Shown: positions 33,138 to 42,892, counted from the stretch's first letter. The stretch: DNA of 64,000 nt from Pseudoxanthomonas koreensis_A (GCF_041890415.1 NZ_CP169056.1:1-64000), one strand, 5' to 3'. The notes: generated by a model from the letters alone, not told the origin. Numbers and translations: made by a program.

Positions 33138-33253
33138 GGGCGTGCGCAAAGCGGGGATCGATGCACGATAGCAGCGGCGGCGGCGGCCTTCCTACCGTCT
33201 CCACGGGGGCCGGTGTACCCTGCGCTGCAGCCAATGCGCAAAGGACAGGGCGG

Positions 33254-33883
33254 ATGAAGACGATCCTGGTGGCCGGTTCCAAGGGTGGCGTGGGCAAGAC
33301 CACGGTCGCCACGCACCTGGCAGCGCATTGCGCGCTGCAGGGACAACGTACCGTACTGGTCGACGCCGACCCACAAGGTTCGGCCACGCGCTGGGCCCAG
33401 CGCCGGGCCGGCCTGGACAGCGCGGTGCTGCCGGTGGACGGCAGTGGCCGCGCCTGGCGCAACCGGGTGCCCGGCGATGCCGAGCAGGTGGTGATCGATG
33501 CCCCGGCCGGGGCCATGGCCACCGACCTGGAGGCCTTCCTGGCCCTGGCCGATGCGGTGGTGGTGCCGGTGCAGCCCTCGGCGCTGGACATCGAGGCCAC
33601 GGTCGGGTTCCTCAACACCCTGGGCAAGGTGCCGCGGGTGCGCCAGCGCAAGCTGCCAGTCGGCCTGGTGCTCAATCGCGCCAAGCCCTGGACCCATGCC
33701 TCGCAGCAGGCGCTGGAAATGCTGAAGACCTGGCCCTACCCGGTGGTGGCGCAATTGCGCGACACCCAGGCCTACGTGGTCCTGGTGGGGCTGGGGCGCA
33801 GCATGTTCGACTACCACTCCGCCCAGGTGCGCGAGCACCAGGCCGACTGGGAGTCGTTGTTCAAATGGCTGGCCAAGGCCTGA
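33254..33883 (+). CDS. ParA-family ATPase (orphan)
   Basis: A 209-residue deviant-Walker ATPase. KGGVGKTT, the Walker A' form, lies near residue 9, followed by VLVDADPQGSATRWAQRR. The switch II-like VVIDAPAG follows. It lacks an N-terminal DNA-binding domain and has no ParB partner nearby, so it is likely a single-copy positioning ATPase (MipZ/ParC/PpfA-like) rather than a plasmid partition protein. sixA starts 11 bases after its stop. Confidence 0.9.
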   Translation: MKTILVAGSKGGVGKTTVATHLAAHCALQGQRTVLVDADPQGSATRWAQRRAGLDSAVLPVDGSGRAWRNRVPGDAEQVVIDAPAGAMATDLEAFLALADAVVVPVQPSALDIEATVGFLNTLGKVPRVRQRKLPVGLVLNRAKPWTHASQQALEMLKTWPYPVVAQLRDTQAYVVLVGLGRSMFDYHSAQVREHQADWESLFKWLAKA

Positions 33884-33894
33884 GCGGAGGCGAC

Positions 33895-34371
33895 ATGCGT
33901 GAAGTGATCCTGCTGCGTCACGCCCATGCCGAGCCCGCCTCGGCCGGGCAGGCCGACATCGACCGTCCGCTCTCGCCGCAGGGGCTGGCCGAAGCCGAGG
34001 CTGCCGGGCGCTGGCTGGAGGCACAGGGACTGCTGCCGGACCGGGTGCTGTGCTCCCCGGCGCGGCGCACGCGCGAAACCCTGGAAGCGGTGCTGGAGGT
34101 GACCGGCTACGCCGAGCAGCGGCTGGAGGAGGCGATCTACGAGGCCACCCCCGGCACCCTGATCGGGCTGCTGGAAGCGCAGCAGGACGTCGAGCGCCTG
34201 CTGATGGTGGGCCACAACCCCGGCATGGAGCGCCTGGTGGCGCTGTTGAACAGCGGCCGCTCGGGCGACTACCGCGGCATGCCGACCGCCGCGGTGGCGG
34301 TGCTGACGTTGCCGCCGCACACCACGATCGAGCCAGGGATGGGCCTGCTGACTGCCTTCTGGTGGCCCTAG
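33895..34371 (+). CDS. sixA: phosphohistidine phosphatase SixA
   Basis: A 158-residue member of the histidine phosphatase superfamily. The RHG-type motif is LLRHAHAEP at the N-terminus, with SPARRTRET and the second catalytic His in MVGHNPGMERL. SixA removes phosphate from phosphohistidine in phosphorelay or PTS proteins (NPr in E. coli). The start is preceded by GGAGG. Confidence 0.9.
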   Translation: MREVILLRHAHAEPASAGQADIDRPLSPQGLAEAEAAGRWLEAQGLLPDRVLCSPARRTRETLEAVLEVTGYAEQRLEEAIYEATPGTLIGLLEAQQDVERLLMVGHNPGMERLVALLNSGRSGDYRGMPTAAVAVLTLPPHTTIEPGMGLLTAFWWP

Positions 34372-34376
34372 GACCC

Positions 34377-34973
34377 ATGCGCCGGAGCCTGTGCTGCGGC
34401 ATGTTCCTGCTCTTGCACGGGTATCTGGCGGCGGCCATCGCGTCGCCGGTGCCGGTGGCCGAACCGGCCCGCGCGCAGCAGATCGATACGCAACGCAGCC
34501 ACCTTGGCTTCGAGGTGCGCACCCGCCTGGGCGGCCAGGTGGCGGGCGTGTTTCCGGTATTCGACGGCGCCATCCATACCTTGCCCGACGGTCGCCACCA
34601 GGTGCGCCTGCGCGTGGCCACGCTGGCCGCCGAGATTCCCGGCCGGGCCCGCTACACCGCCTGGCTGCGCGGCGACCACTTCTTCGATGCGCTGCGCCAT
34701 CCGTGGATGGAGTTCGTCTCCGACCCGTATGTCGCCCAGGGCCTGGCCGACGGCCTGCTGCTCGAAGGCCGCCTGACCCTGCGTGGCGTCACCCGTGACG
34801 AACAACTGCAGGTGGCCCCGGCCGCCTGCCCGCGCCCCGGATTGGACTGCGCGGTATGGGTGAGCGGCGACATCCAGCGCAGCCGATACGGCATGGATGA
34901 CTGGCGCCTGGTGCTTGGTGACCACGTGCTGCTGCGCATGCAGGTGTGGATACGGGACAATCCGTCCCCGTGA
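34377..34973 (+). CDS. YceI-family exported protein
   Basis: A 198-residue protein with a signal peptide and a YceI-like lipocalin-type beta-barrel. Typical patterns are IDTQRSHLGFEVRTRLGGQVAG, RARYTAWLRGDHFFD and LEGRLTLRGVTRDEQL. YceI proteins bind isoprenoid lipids in the periplasm. It begins five bases after sixA and overlaps the next gene by four bases (GTGA), so it belongs to the same operon. Confidence 0.85.
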   Translation: MRRSLCCGMFLLLHGYLAAAIASPVPVAEPARAQQIDTQRSHLGFEVRTRLGGQVAGVFPVFDGAIHTLPDGRHQVRLRVATLAAEIPGRARYTAWLRGDHFFDALRHPWMEFVSDPYVAQGLADGLLLEGRLTLRGVTRDEQLQVAPAACPRPGLDCAVWVSGDIQRSRYGMDDWRLVLGDHVLLRMQVWIRDNPSP

Positions 34974-36910
34974 ACCGTCTGTTGCTCCGCATCCTGGCGG
35001 CGGCCCTGGCCTTGCCGCTGGCCGCCTGCGCCACCCTCTCGCCGGCCGAGTACGCGCGCGCGGAGGCCATTGCCGTGGACGCGCGCGACACCACCGTGGA
35101 CTGCACCCGGGCCGACCGCTGCGCCGCGCCCTCGCCGCTGCGTGCGCTGGCCGGCCAGGCCTTCGCCGCCTCTGCGCCCGACGCGCCGCGGCATTACGCG
35201 CTGATCCTGGACGAGGGTGGCGAGGCCTTGCTGGCACGCCTGGACCTGATCCGCGGCGCCACCCGCAGGGTCGACCTGCAGACCTACATCTTCGACAAGG
35301 ACGACAGCGCGCGCCTGGTCCTGGACGAACTGCTGGCCGCCGCCCGCCGCGGGGTGAAGGTACGGGTGCTGATCGACCAGCTCTCGGCGATCGCCGACCT
35401 GGAGATCCTGGCCGCCCTGGCCGGCGCCCACCAGAACCTGGAACTGCGCATCTACAACCCGACCTTCGGCCTGGCCAAGCCCAATTACCTGCACTACGCC
35501 GCCAGCGTGGTGTGCTGCTTCCGCCGCTTCAACCAGCGCATGCACAACAAGCTGCTGGTGGTGGACGACGCGGTCGGCATCGCCGGCGGGCGCAATTACC
35601 AGGACGACTATTACGACTGGGACGGGCAGTTCAATTTCCGCGATCGCGACGTGCTGGTGGCCGGCCCGGCGGCGCGGGCGATGGAGCGCAACTTCGCCCA
35701 CTACTGGGATGACCGGCGCAGCGTGCCGGTGGCGCACCTGCGCGACGTGGCCCGGCTGCTGCTGGAGCGGGGTGCGCCCGGGTTGCCGCCGGCGCAACCG
35801 CGACGGCCCGACCGGGTGCAGGCGATGCAACGTGCCGCCGCCGATACCGGGCTGGTGCGCGAGCGGCTGGCCGACCGCGCGCTGCCGGTCGGCGCAGTGG
35901 CCTACCTGGCCGACCTGCCGGAGAAGCATCACGGCGACCAGGCCAGCGAAGGTGCCGGCGCAGCCGGCCTGGCCAACCTGCTGGCCCAGGCACGCCAGGA
36001 GATCCTGCTGCAGACCCCGTACCTGGTGCTGTCGGACGAAGCGCTGGGAATCTTCCGCCAGTTGCGCGCGCGCGAGCAGCCGCCGCGGGTGGTGGTGTCC
36101 ACCAACAGCCTGGCGGCCACCGACAACCCGATCGTCTACGCGCTCACCTACAAGTACAAGCGGCGCCACGTGCGCGAGCTGGGCTTCGACCTGTTCGAGT
36201 ACCGGCCGTTCCCGGCCGACCCTCCGGTGGACCCGGCGCTGGGCGCCTGGCACCCGGGGCAACCACCGGCCGGCGCGGACCCGGCGGTGGCGCGCAGCGA
36301 ACTGCCCGGCGGCAGCCTGGGGGGCAGCCGCGGCAGTGGCGCGGCCCAGGTGGAGGACAAGCTGCGCACCGAAACACGGCCCTCGCTGCTGCGGACCAGC
36401 ACCCCCGCCAACCGGCCGGTGCCGGTGATCGGCAGCGGGCCGCGCATGGGCCTGCACGCCAAGTCGATGGTGATCGACCGCCGCATCGGCGTGGTCGGCA
36501 CCCACAACTTCGACCCGCGCAGCGAGACCTACAACACCGAGGCGGCGGTGGTGATCGACGATCCCGCCTTCGCCCGCGCGCTGGCCGCCAGCATCGAGCG
36601 CGACATCGCGCCCGGCAACTCGTGGACGGTGGCGCCGCGGCGCAAGCCGCCGGTGCTGTCGGGGCTGAACTACAGTGTGGGCAAGGTCCTGGAAGCCTCG
36701 CCCATCCTGGACCTGTGGCCGTGGCGCTATGCCACCAACTACGCCTTCCTGCCCGGGCCCGAATGCCCGCATGCGCTGCCCCGCCGCGACCCGGATTTCC
36801 ACCGCTGCTACGTGGCGGTCGGCGATTTCCCCGAGGTCCGGCTGGGGCCCAAGTCGATCTTCACCCGCATGCTCACCGCCTTCGGCGCCGGCCTGGTGCC
36901 GATCCTGTAG
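34970..36910 (+). CDS. phospholipase D-family lipoprotein (cardiolipin synthase-like)
   Basis: A 646-residue protein with a lipobox (LPLAACAT) and two HKD catalytic motifs: HNKLLVVDDAVGIAGGRN at about residues 200-217 and HAKSMVIDRRIGVVGTHNFD near residue 495. The layout resembles the ClsC-like/YmdC group, which joins phosphatidyl groups. A Pro/Gly-rich insert separates the halves (about residues 415-460). The GTG at 34970 overlaps the YceI stop. A GTG 24 bases upstream is also in frame but is less well placed relative to the signal sequence. Probably faces the periplasm. Confidence 0.9.
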   Translation: MNRLLLRILAAALALPLAACATLSPAEYARAEAIAVDARDTTVDCTRADRCAAPSPLRALAGQAFAASAPDAPRHYALILDEGGEALLARLDLIRGATRRVDLQTYIFDKDDSARLVLDELLAAARRGVKVRVLIDQLSAIADLEILAALAGAHQNLELRIYNPTFGLAKPNYLHYAASVVCCFRRFNQRMHNKLLVVDDAVGIAGGRNYQDDYYDWDGQFNFRDRDVLVAGPAARAMERNFAHYWDDRRSVPVAHLRDVARLLLERGAPGLPPAQPRRPDRVQAMQRAAADTGLVRERLADRALPVGAVAYLADLPEKHHGDQASEGAGAAGLANLLAQARQEILLQTPYLVLSDEALGIFRQLRAREQPPRVVVSTNSLAATDNPIVYALTYKYKRRHVRELGFDLFEYRPFPADPPVDPALGAWHPGQPPAGADPAVARSELPGGSLGGSRGSGAAQVEDKLRTETRPSLLRTSTPANRPVPVIGSGPRMGLHAKSMVIDRRIGVVGTHNFDPRSETYNTEAAVVIDDPAFARALAASIERDIAPGNSWTVAPRRKPPVLSGLNYSVGKVLEASPILDLWPWRYATNYAFLPGPECPHALPRRDPDFHRCYVAVGDFPEVRLGPKSIFTRMLTAFGAGLVPIL

Positions 36911-36986
36911 CTGCGGCGCCCGCGCCGATACACGCGGCGTGGACACCGGATCGGCTGCAATGGATCTCCCCGCCCGGAGCGATGCC

Positions 36987-37199
36987 ATGCCCCATGCATT
37001 CAAGGTCGGCGACCACGTTCGCTGGAATTCCGAGGCCGGCCATGTCAGCGGGCGCATCGTCAAGGTGCATACCCGCGACACCGGGTACAAGGGGCACATG
37101 CGCCGCTGCAGCCCGGACGACCCGCAGTACGAGATCCAAAGCGACCGCACCGACCATGTCGCCATGCACAAGGGCACGGCACTGAAGAAGATCCGCTGA
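36987..37199 (+). CDS. DUF2945-family small protein
   Basis: A 70-residue protein matching the HVA1/DUF2945 pattern: FKVGDHVRWNSEAGHVSGRIVK, then QYEIQSDRTDHVAMHKGTAL with a basic end (KKIR). A small SH3-like fold is expected. Function unknown. The DUF488 gene begins one base after its stop. Confidence 0.85.
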   Translation: MPHAFKVGDHVRWNSEAGHVSGRIVKVHTRDTGYKGHMRRCSPDDPQYEIQSDRTDHVAMHKGTALKKIR

Positions 37200-37200
37200 G

Positions 37201-37758
37201 ATGGCCGCCGCCGGGGTGGAAACGGTCTGGACCGTGGGCCACTCCACCCGCGGCTGGGAGGAGTTCCTGGAGCTGCTGGCCGGCTATCGCATCCAGGCCC
37301 TGGCCGACGTGCGCCGCTTCCCGGGCTCGCGCCGCCATCCGTGGTTCGCCAGCGACGCGCTGGCCGCCAACCTGCCGGCGGCCGGGCTGGAATACCGCTG
37401 GCTGCCGCAGCTGGGTGGACGCCGCCGGGTACGGCCCGGCTCGCCCAACGGGGGCTGGCGCAATCCTTCCTTCCAGGGCTATGCCGATCACCTGGACAGC
37501 GCCGAGTTCGCCGAAGGCCTGGGCCTGGCGCTGGAACTGGCCGCGCGTCGCCGCACCGTGCTGATGTGCGCCGAGGCGGTGTGGTGGCGTTGCCATCGCG
37601 CGCTGATCTCCGACGTGCTGAAGCTGCGTGGCATCCAGGTGCTGCACATCCTCGACGCCACTCATGCGCCGGAGCATCCATGGAGCGCGGCGGCGCGGGT
37701 GGAGGGCGGGCAGCTGGGCTACCCGCCGGACCAGCCGGAGCTGTTCGGGCCGGCGTGA
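37201..37758 (+). CDS. DUF488-family protein
   Basis: A 185-residue protein. DUF488 signatures are visible: TVWTVGHSTRGWEEFLELL, LADVRRFPGSRRHPWF and LMCAEAVWWRCHRALI (conserved Cys-Ala-Glu then CHR). Function is not established, and the Cys/His residues suggest an enzymatic or metal-binding site. Starts directly after DUF2945 and is presumably translated from the same message. Confidence 0.88.
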   Translation: MAAAGVETVWTVGHSTRGWEEFLELLAGYRIQALADVRRFPGSRRHPWFASDALAANLPAAGLEYRWLPQLGGRRRVRPGSPNGGWRNPSFQGYADHLDSAEFAEGLGLALELAARRRTVLMCAEAVWWRCHRALISDVLKLRGIQVLHILDATHAPEHPWSAAARVEGGQLGYPPDQPELFGPA

Positions 37759-37892
37759 AGGTGCGCGGGCAACGGCAACGGCAGAACGCCGCAGTTCGCT
37801 GGCTTCCCGCGTCCATATCCCGTATCCCGCTGGCTATCCTGGTTGTCGGCAGCCGACAATCGGCCCGTCCCCACCACCGAAGGCGATGCCGC

Positions 37893-38324
37893 ATGTGCTT
37901 CCGCGCACCCGTGTCCCTGGACGCGCTCAACCGGCTCGGCCGCAACACCCTGGTCGAACACCTGGGCATCGTCTTCAGTGCCGCCGGCGACGACTGGCTG
38001 CAGGCGACCATGCCGGTGGAGCCGCGCACCCTGCAGCCGTATGGGCTGCTGCATGGCGGCGCCTCGGTGGTGCTGGCCGAGACCCTGGGCAGCAGCGCCG
38101 GCAACCTGTGCCTGGATCCGGCGCTGCAGATGGCGGTGGGCCTGGAAATCAACGCCAACCACCTGCGCGCGGTGCGCCAGGGCACGGTCACCGGCATCAC
38201 CCGCCCCCTGCACCTGGGCCGCAGCACCCAGGTGTGGGAGATCCGGATCGAGGATGGACGCGGGCGCCTGAGCTGCATCTCGCGCCTGACCCTGGCGGTG
38301 GTGGCGGCCGCCGGACCGGCCTGA
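37893..38324 (+). CDS. hotdog-fold thioesterase (YdiI/PaaI-like)
   Basis: A 143-residue acyl-CoA thioesterase. The hotdog signature is YGLLHGGASVVLAETLGSSAG (read as LLHGGASVVLAE), followed by NANHLRAVRQGTVTG. The closest known group is YdiI/EntH, which hydrolyses aromatic or acyl CoAs. The ATG at 37893 fits the family start. A 134-base gap precedes it with nothing recognisable. Confidence 0.88.
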   Translation: MCFRAPVSLDALNRLGRNTLVEHLGIVFSAAGDDWLQATMPVEPRTLQPYGLLHGGASVVLAETLGSSAGNLCLDPALQMAVGLEINANHLRAVRQGTVTGITRPLHLGRSTQVWEIRIEDGRGRLSCISRLTLAVVAAAGPA

Positions 38325-38442
38325 CCGTCGTGGCCGGTTCGCCAGGACGCTGGCCGCCGCCCCGCTCGCGTGCACGCATGCATGAATCGCGTGCCTGCGC
38401 ATGGTTCCGCAAGCCGGCGGCCATCCGGTATCGTGCGCGTCC

Positions 38443-39252
38443 ATGAGCCACCGCACCCCACCTGCCGACCGGCGCGGCGCGCGTTCCGGCGGCGGCTTCG
38501 CGCGTACCTGCCGCTACCTTTACCGTGTCCCGCTGCTGCTGCTGCACGTGCTGGTTTCGCTGCCGCTGACCATGCTGTGCCTGCTGCCCGGGCTGGCGCG
38601 CCTGCCGCGGGGCGACGAAACCCTGGCTGACCGCGCGGTGCGCGCGTGGTCGGCCGGGCTGATGTGGATCTTCGGCTTCCGCCTGCGCCGGGTCGGCACG
38701 CCATTGCCGGGCCCGGTGCTGTTCGTGGCCAACCACGTCAGCTGGATCGACATCGAGGCCCTGCACAGCCAGCGGATGATGGGCTTCGTGGCCAAGAGCG
38801 AGATTGCCGGCTGGCCGCTGGTGGGCTGGCTGGCCGCACGCGGGCAGACCATCTTCCACCAGCGTGGCAGCACCGATTCGCTCAACGGCGTGCTCGAGGT
38901 GATGGTGCAGCGGTTGCGCACGGGGTTGTCGGTGGGCGTGTTCCCCGAAGGGCGCACCCGCAGTGGCGAGCAGGTCGGCCCGTTCCACGCGCGCATCTTC
39001 ACCGCTGCGGTGCAGGCGCAGGTGCCGGTGCAGCCGGTAGCGCTGCGCTACGGCGCCGGTGGCCAGGCACAGACCACGGTGGCCTTCGGCCCGCGCGAGC
39101 ACTTCGGCGGCAACTTCATGCGCCTGCTCGGTGGGCCGGTGCGATTGGCCGAGGTGCATTTCCTGGCGCCTATCCCGCCGGGTGACGTGGAGGGCAGGCG
39201 CCGGATCGCGGAACTGTCGCGCGAACGCATCGTGGCGGCGATGGCATCTTGA
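38443..39252 (+). CDS. 1-acyl-sn-glycerol-3-phosphate acyltransferase-type protein
   Basis: A 269-residue membrane-associated acyltransferase of the PlsC family. A hydrophobic segment at residues 26-50 (LLLLHVLVSLPLTMLCLLPG) precedes the catalytic NHVSWIDIEAL (H-x4-D). The second block is VFPEGRTRSG. The second phospholipid acylation step is the usual role, but several paralogues exist in this group, including lyso-ornithine lipid acyltransferases (OlsA), so substrate assignment is open. Confidence 0.87.
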   Translation: MSHRTPPADRRGARSGGGFARTCRYLYRVPLLLLHVLVSLPLTMLCLLPGLARLPRGDETLADRAVRAWSAGLMWIFGFRLRRVGTPLPGPVLFVANHVSWIDIEALHSQRMMGFVAKSEIAGWPLVGWLAARGQTIFHQRGSTDSLNGVLEVMVQRLRTGLSVGVFPEGRTRSGEQVGPFHARIFTAAVQAQVPVQPVALRYGAGGQAQTTVAFGPREHFGGNFMRLLGGPVRLAEVHFLAPIPPGDVEGRRRIAELSRERIVAAMAS

Positions 39253-39316
39253 GCGGCCGGCTTGCACTGCGGCGGCCGCGATGCAGAATGGCCGGCGCGC
39301 TTTCCGCCAGGTTCCC

Positions 39317-40309
39317 ATGCTGACTGTCGACGATTTCCGGCCCATCGGCCTGCTGCGCAATCCGCACCTGCAGTCGGTACTCGGTGCCAGTGCGCTGCGC
39401 CGCCGCCGCGGCCTGCGGGCGCTGGCCGCCAGCGGTGCGGTCACCACCGAGTACATCCTCGATGGTGGCGGCGACGCGCGGCTGCAGGCCTGGCACAGCC
39501 GGCGCCCGGACGTGGCGCGCGCTGGCACCGTGCTGCTGCTGCATGGCTGGGAGGGCAGCGCCGACTCGGGCTACATGCGCCTGACCGCGGCGCGGCTGCT
39601 GGCCTGCGGCTTCGAGGTGGTGCGGCTGAACTTCCGCGACCACGGCGACACCCACCATCTCAACGCCGAGCTGTTCCACTCCAACCGCCTGGACGAAGTG
39701 GTGCATGCCAGCGCCGACCTGGTGTGCCGCCTGCGGGTGCGCGACCTGTCCATCGCCGGTTATTCGCTGGGCGGCAACTTCGCCCTGCGGGTGGGCCTGC
39801 GCGCGCAGGCCGCCGGGCTGCCGCTGCGGCGCATCGCGGCGGTGTGCCCGCTGGTGGACCCGGCCCGGACCATGGATTGCATGGAACGCGGGCCGGCGAT
39901 CTATGACTGGTATTTCCGCCGCAAGTGGCGCCGGTCGCTGCAGCGCAAGCGCGCGCTGTTCCCGGAGCGCTACGACTACGACGACGCCACCCTGGCCCTG
40001 GACCTGCGCAGCCTGACCGGCTGGCTGGCGCAGCGCTATGCCGGCTTCGGCAGCGTGGATGCCTATTTCGACAGCTATTCCATCGCCGGGTCGCGGCTGG
40101 CCGGGTTGCGCGTGCCCACCCACATCCTGATGGCCCAGGACGACCCGGTGATCCCCTGCAGTGACCTGCGCCAGTGGCGCTTGCCGGAAAGCGCGCAGCT
40201 GGAGCTGGCCCCCTGGGGCGGCCACTGCGCGTTCATCGAGAACCTTGCCGGCGACGGTTTTGCCGAACGCTGGGTCGCCGCGCGCCTGGACGCCGGAGTG
40301 CGGGCCTGA
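39317..40309 (+). CDS. alpha/beta hydrolase, YheT family
   Basis: A 330-residue hydrolase. YheT hallmarks are the N-terminal NPHLQSVLG, LLLHGWEGSADSGY, RLNFRDHGDTHHLN and the nucleophile elbow GYSLGGN. The acid is in MAQDDPVIP and the catalytic His in GGHCAF. Physiological substrate unknown. The ATG at 39317 follows a 64-base gap after the acyltransferase gene. Confidence 0.9.
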   Translation: MLTVDDFRPIGLLRNPHLQSVLGASALRRRRGLRALAASGAVTTEYILDGGGDARLQAWHSRRPDVARAGTVLLLHGWEGSADSGYMRLTAARLLACGFEVVRLNFRDHGDTHHLNAELFHSNRLDEVVHASADLVCRLRVRDLSIAGYSLGGNFALRVGLRAQAAGLPLRRIAAVCPLVDPARTMDCMERGPAIYDWYFRRKWRRSLQRKRALFPERYDYDDATLALDLRSLTGWLAQRYAGFGSVDAYFDSYSIAGSRLAGLRVPTHILMAQDDPVIPCSDLRQWRLPESAQLELAPWGGHCAFIENLAGDGFAERWVAARLDAGVRA

Positions 40310-40439
40310 GGCGCGGGGCGGATTGGCCGTCGATGCGGCCTGCCGGGTTGCAGTGCGTCGTGGTGCCGCCCGCGCCCGCGGTCGCTGGGCCAGGCGCGCT
40401 GGGCTACCCTTGAGGCCGGATCCAAGCAGGAAGGGCGGC

Positions 40440-41060
40440 ATGCGCATCTGGAGCGACAGTTTCCAACACCGCGGTCCGATCCCGGCGCGATACGCCATGG
40501 GTCGTGCCGATGGACTGTCCGACAACCGCAATCCCCACCTGGCCTGGGACGCAGTGCCGGAGGGCACGCGTTCGTTCGCGCTGCTGTGCATCGATCCGGA
40601 CGCGCCCACGGTGGCGGAGACGGTGGGCCGCGAGGACCTGCAGATCCCGGTGGAGCAGCCGCGCGCGGACTTCGTGCACTGGGTCATGGCCGACATCGAC
40701 GCGCAGGTGCGGCAGATTGCCGAGGCATCCTGCAGCGACGGGGTGGTGGCGCGCGGCAAGCGCACGCCCCCCGGCCCACCGGGCGCACGCCAGGGGCTGA
40801 ACGACTACACCGGCTGGTTTGCCGGCGACGCGGACATGGGCGGTGATTACCTCGGTTACGACGGGCCGTATCCGCCGTTCAACGACCTGCGCGTACACCG
40901 CTATTTCTTCCGCCTGTTCGCGCTGGGCGTGGAGCGGCTGGCGCTGGCCCCGCGCTTCACCGCCGCGGACGCGCAGCGCGCGATGCAGGGCCACGTGCTG
41001 GCCGAAGCCGCGGTGTACGCCACCTACACCCTCAACGCCAGCGCGCGGGCACCGGGCTGA
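40440..41060 (+). CDS. YbhB/YbcL-type PEBP family protein
   Basis: A 206-residue member of the phosphatidylethanolamine-binding protein family. The ligand-pocket motifs are DPDAPTVAE and DFVHWVMADID, then the GPYPPFNDLRVHRYFF block (matching GPCPPxxxxHRY). No signal peptide, so it is cytoplasmic. Function unknown. Confidence 0.88.
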   Translation: MRIWSDSFQHRGPIPARYAMGRADGLSDNRNPHLAWDAVPEGTRSFALLCIDPDAPTVAETVGREDLQIPVEQPRADFVHWVMADIDAQVRQIAEASCSDGVVARGKRTPPGPPGARQGLNDYTGWFAGDADMGGDYLGYDGPYPPFNDLRVHRYFFRLFALGVERLALAPRFTAADAQRAMQGHVLAEAAVYATYTLNASARAPG

Positions 41061-41077
41061 CGAGGCCGGCCCGGCGC

Positions 41078-41905
41078 TCAGCGCGTGGTGTCCTCCGACT
41101 CCACCACCATGTCCAGCACGTAGGCGTAACCGGAGGCGTCGGCGGGGACGTCGCGGCGGGTGTAGCGGTCGATCCGCAGGACATTGCGCACGCCCGGCTG
41201 GTGAACGTAGTCCTCGATGTGGTCGTAGAAGTTCTCCCACCTCCCTGGTTCGCCGGTTTTCAGGCCGCGCCCGTCGTAGTGGACCTGGCGGACCTGCAGG
41301 CACTGCTGGTCGGCGATCAGCGGGTGGTGGCAGGGCCGGGTGGTGGCCGCCACTTCCAGGAAGATGCGCTCGGGCGGGCTGCCGTGGCGGGTGGCGGCGG
41401 TGGCCAGGCCGTCGAAGAACAGGCGCTCGCCGGCGGCGGTGGCCAATTCCAGGCGCGGGCTTGCGCCGGACGCATCGATCGCCAGTGCCAGGGTGCCGTC
41501 CAGGCGTGCGCCGGCTTCCTGGTCCAGTGCCGCCAGCCCGGGATCGGCGCAGGCCATCCGGGTGGCGGCCAGGGGGCCTGCCTGCAGGGTGCCGGGACCG
41601 AGGGCGTAGGCGCCGCCGATGCGGTTGCAGGCATTGGATACGGCCAGGCGGCCGTCGGCGAAATCCAGTTGCAGCGGCTGCCCGGGGCGGACGAACAGCG
41701 CCTCGATGCGCTGGCCCCGGGCATCGCGGGCATCGGCCAGGCGCCAGTGGTAGGCGGACAGCAGGGCACCGGGGTCGGCGCTGGCGGCCGTGGGCGGGTC
41801 GGGCTCGGCCCTGGGCGGCGGGGTGCCGCCGGTCGGGACCGGCCCGCAGCCGGCCATGGCCAAGAGCAGCAGGAGCAGCGGGCGCGGGATGGGGAAGCGC
41901 TTCAT
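41078..41905 (-). CDS. META / DUF4377 domain lipoprotein
   Basis: A 275-residue protein with a lipobox (LLLAMAGCG) and a Pro-rich linker. A META-type domain (SNACNRIGGAYALG and CADPGLAALDQE patterns, as in heat-shock protein HslJ) is followed by a C-terminal DUF4377-like domain with CLQVRQVHYDGRG and WENFYDHIEDYVHQPG. The combination is common in Xanthomonadaceae. Probably an envelope-stress-associated outer-membrane lipoprotein. Confidence 0.85.
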   Translation of the reverse strand: MKRFPIPRPLLLLLLAMAGCGPVPTGGTPPPRAEPDPPTAASADPGALLSAYHWRLADARDARGQRIEALFVRPGQPLQLDFADGRLAVSNACNRIGGAYALGPGTLQAGPLAATRMACADPGLAALDQEAGARLDGTLALAIDASGASPRLELATAAGERLFFDGLATAATRHGSPPERIFLEVAATTRPCHHPLIADQQCLQVRQVHYDGRGLKTGEPGRWENFYDHIEDYVHQPGVRNVLRIDRYTRRDVPADASGYAYVLDMVVESEDTTR

Positions 41906-41975
41906 CGGGACCTCCTGGGGCGGGTGCGGCCGCGGTGGCCGGCGCAAGCGGAACGGCCGGGTATCCGGACCCGGG

Positions 41976-42767
41976 TCAGCGACCGGGCATCAGCGCCAGC
42001 AGCAGCACGCCCAGCACGATGCGGTAAACGGCAAAGCCGGTATAGCGGTGCGCCTTGATGTAGCCCAGCAGCCAGCGCACCACCATGAAGCCGGTGACCG
42101 TAGCCGCGGTGAAGGCCACCGCCACGGCGGACCAGTCCTCGCCGCCGGCTGCGCCGTCGTGCAGCAGTTCCAGGAAGGCGTAGGCGCTGGCGGCGAACAT
42201 GGTCGGGATGCCGACCAGGAACACGAATTCGGTGGCCGACGAGCGCCGCGAGGTCCCGGCCAGCATGGCCATGAAGATGGCCGCGGCCGAACGCGAGGTG
42301 CCGGGGAACACCCCGGCCACCACCTGGGCCAGGCCCACCAGCACGGCCACCTTCCAGGTCACCGTGGCGATGTCGCCGCGGCGCTCGGCCAGGCGTTCGG
42401 CCAGCAGCATCCAGATGCCGCCCAGGACCAGCGCCCAGGCCACCGGGGTGATGGTTTCGGGCAGTTCCCAGCCGGCCAGGCGCACCGGCAGGCCGACCAC
42501 CGCGGTGACCAGGAAGGCCACGCCCAGCTTGGCCACGTAGCTGCGGTTGGCCGGCTCGCCCAGGCCGGTGGCCAGTTCCCACAGGCGGCGCCGGAACACC
42601 AGGGTGATGGCCAGGATCGCGCCGGCCTGGATCACGATGTTGAAGAAGTCCGAGCGCGCGCCCAGCCACTGCTGGGCGATCAGCAGGTGGCCGGTGCTGG
42701 AGACCGGCAGGAACTCGGTCAGCCCTTCGAGGATGCCCAGCAGGAGGGCGGACAGCAGATCGGACAC
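41976..42767 (-). CDS. uppP: undecaprenyl-diphosphatase
   Basis: UppP (BacA) recycles undecaprenyl diphosphate to the monophosphate carrier for peptidoglycan and other surface polymers, and excess gives bacitracin resistance. The 263-residue membrane protein carries both signature motifs: EGLTEFLPVSSTGHL near the N-terminus and GVFPGTSRSAAAI near residue 165. The start is GTG at 42767. Confidence 0.96.
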   Translation of the reverse strand: MSDLLSALLLGILEGLTEFLPVSSTGHLLIAQQWLGARSDFFNIVIQAGAILAITLVFRRRLWELATGLGEPANRSYVAKLGVAFLVTAVVGLPVRLAGWELPETITPVAWALVLGGIWMLLAERLAERRGDIATVTWKVAVLVGLAQVVAGVFPGTSRSAAAIFMAMLAGTSRRSSATEFVFLVGIPTMFAASAYAFLELLHDGAAGGEDWSAVAVAFTAATVTGFMVVRWLLGYIKAHRYTGFAVYRIVLGVLLLALMPGR

Positions 42768-42892
42768 GGGCGATGGCGGGCGGGTGGGGGCGGGCGGTCA
42801 GCATACGTGAGCCCGCCCCGGCCCCGGCGGCGGGTGCGCGGGGCGCATCTGCGGCGCCGACCCGGGTTGGCGAACGGCATGGCCGCCTTGAT

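Noticed and set aside
33254..33883. Plasmid-type partition system
   Set aside because: The ParA-like protein has no ParB or centromere-like repeats nearby and sits among chromosomal housekeeping genes.
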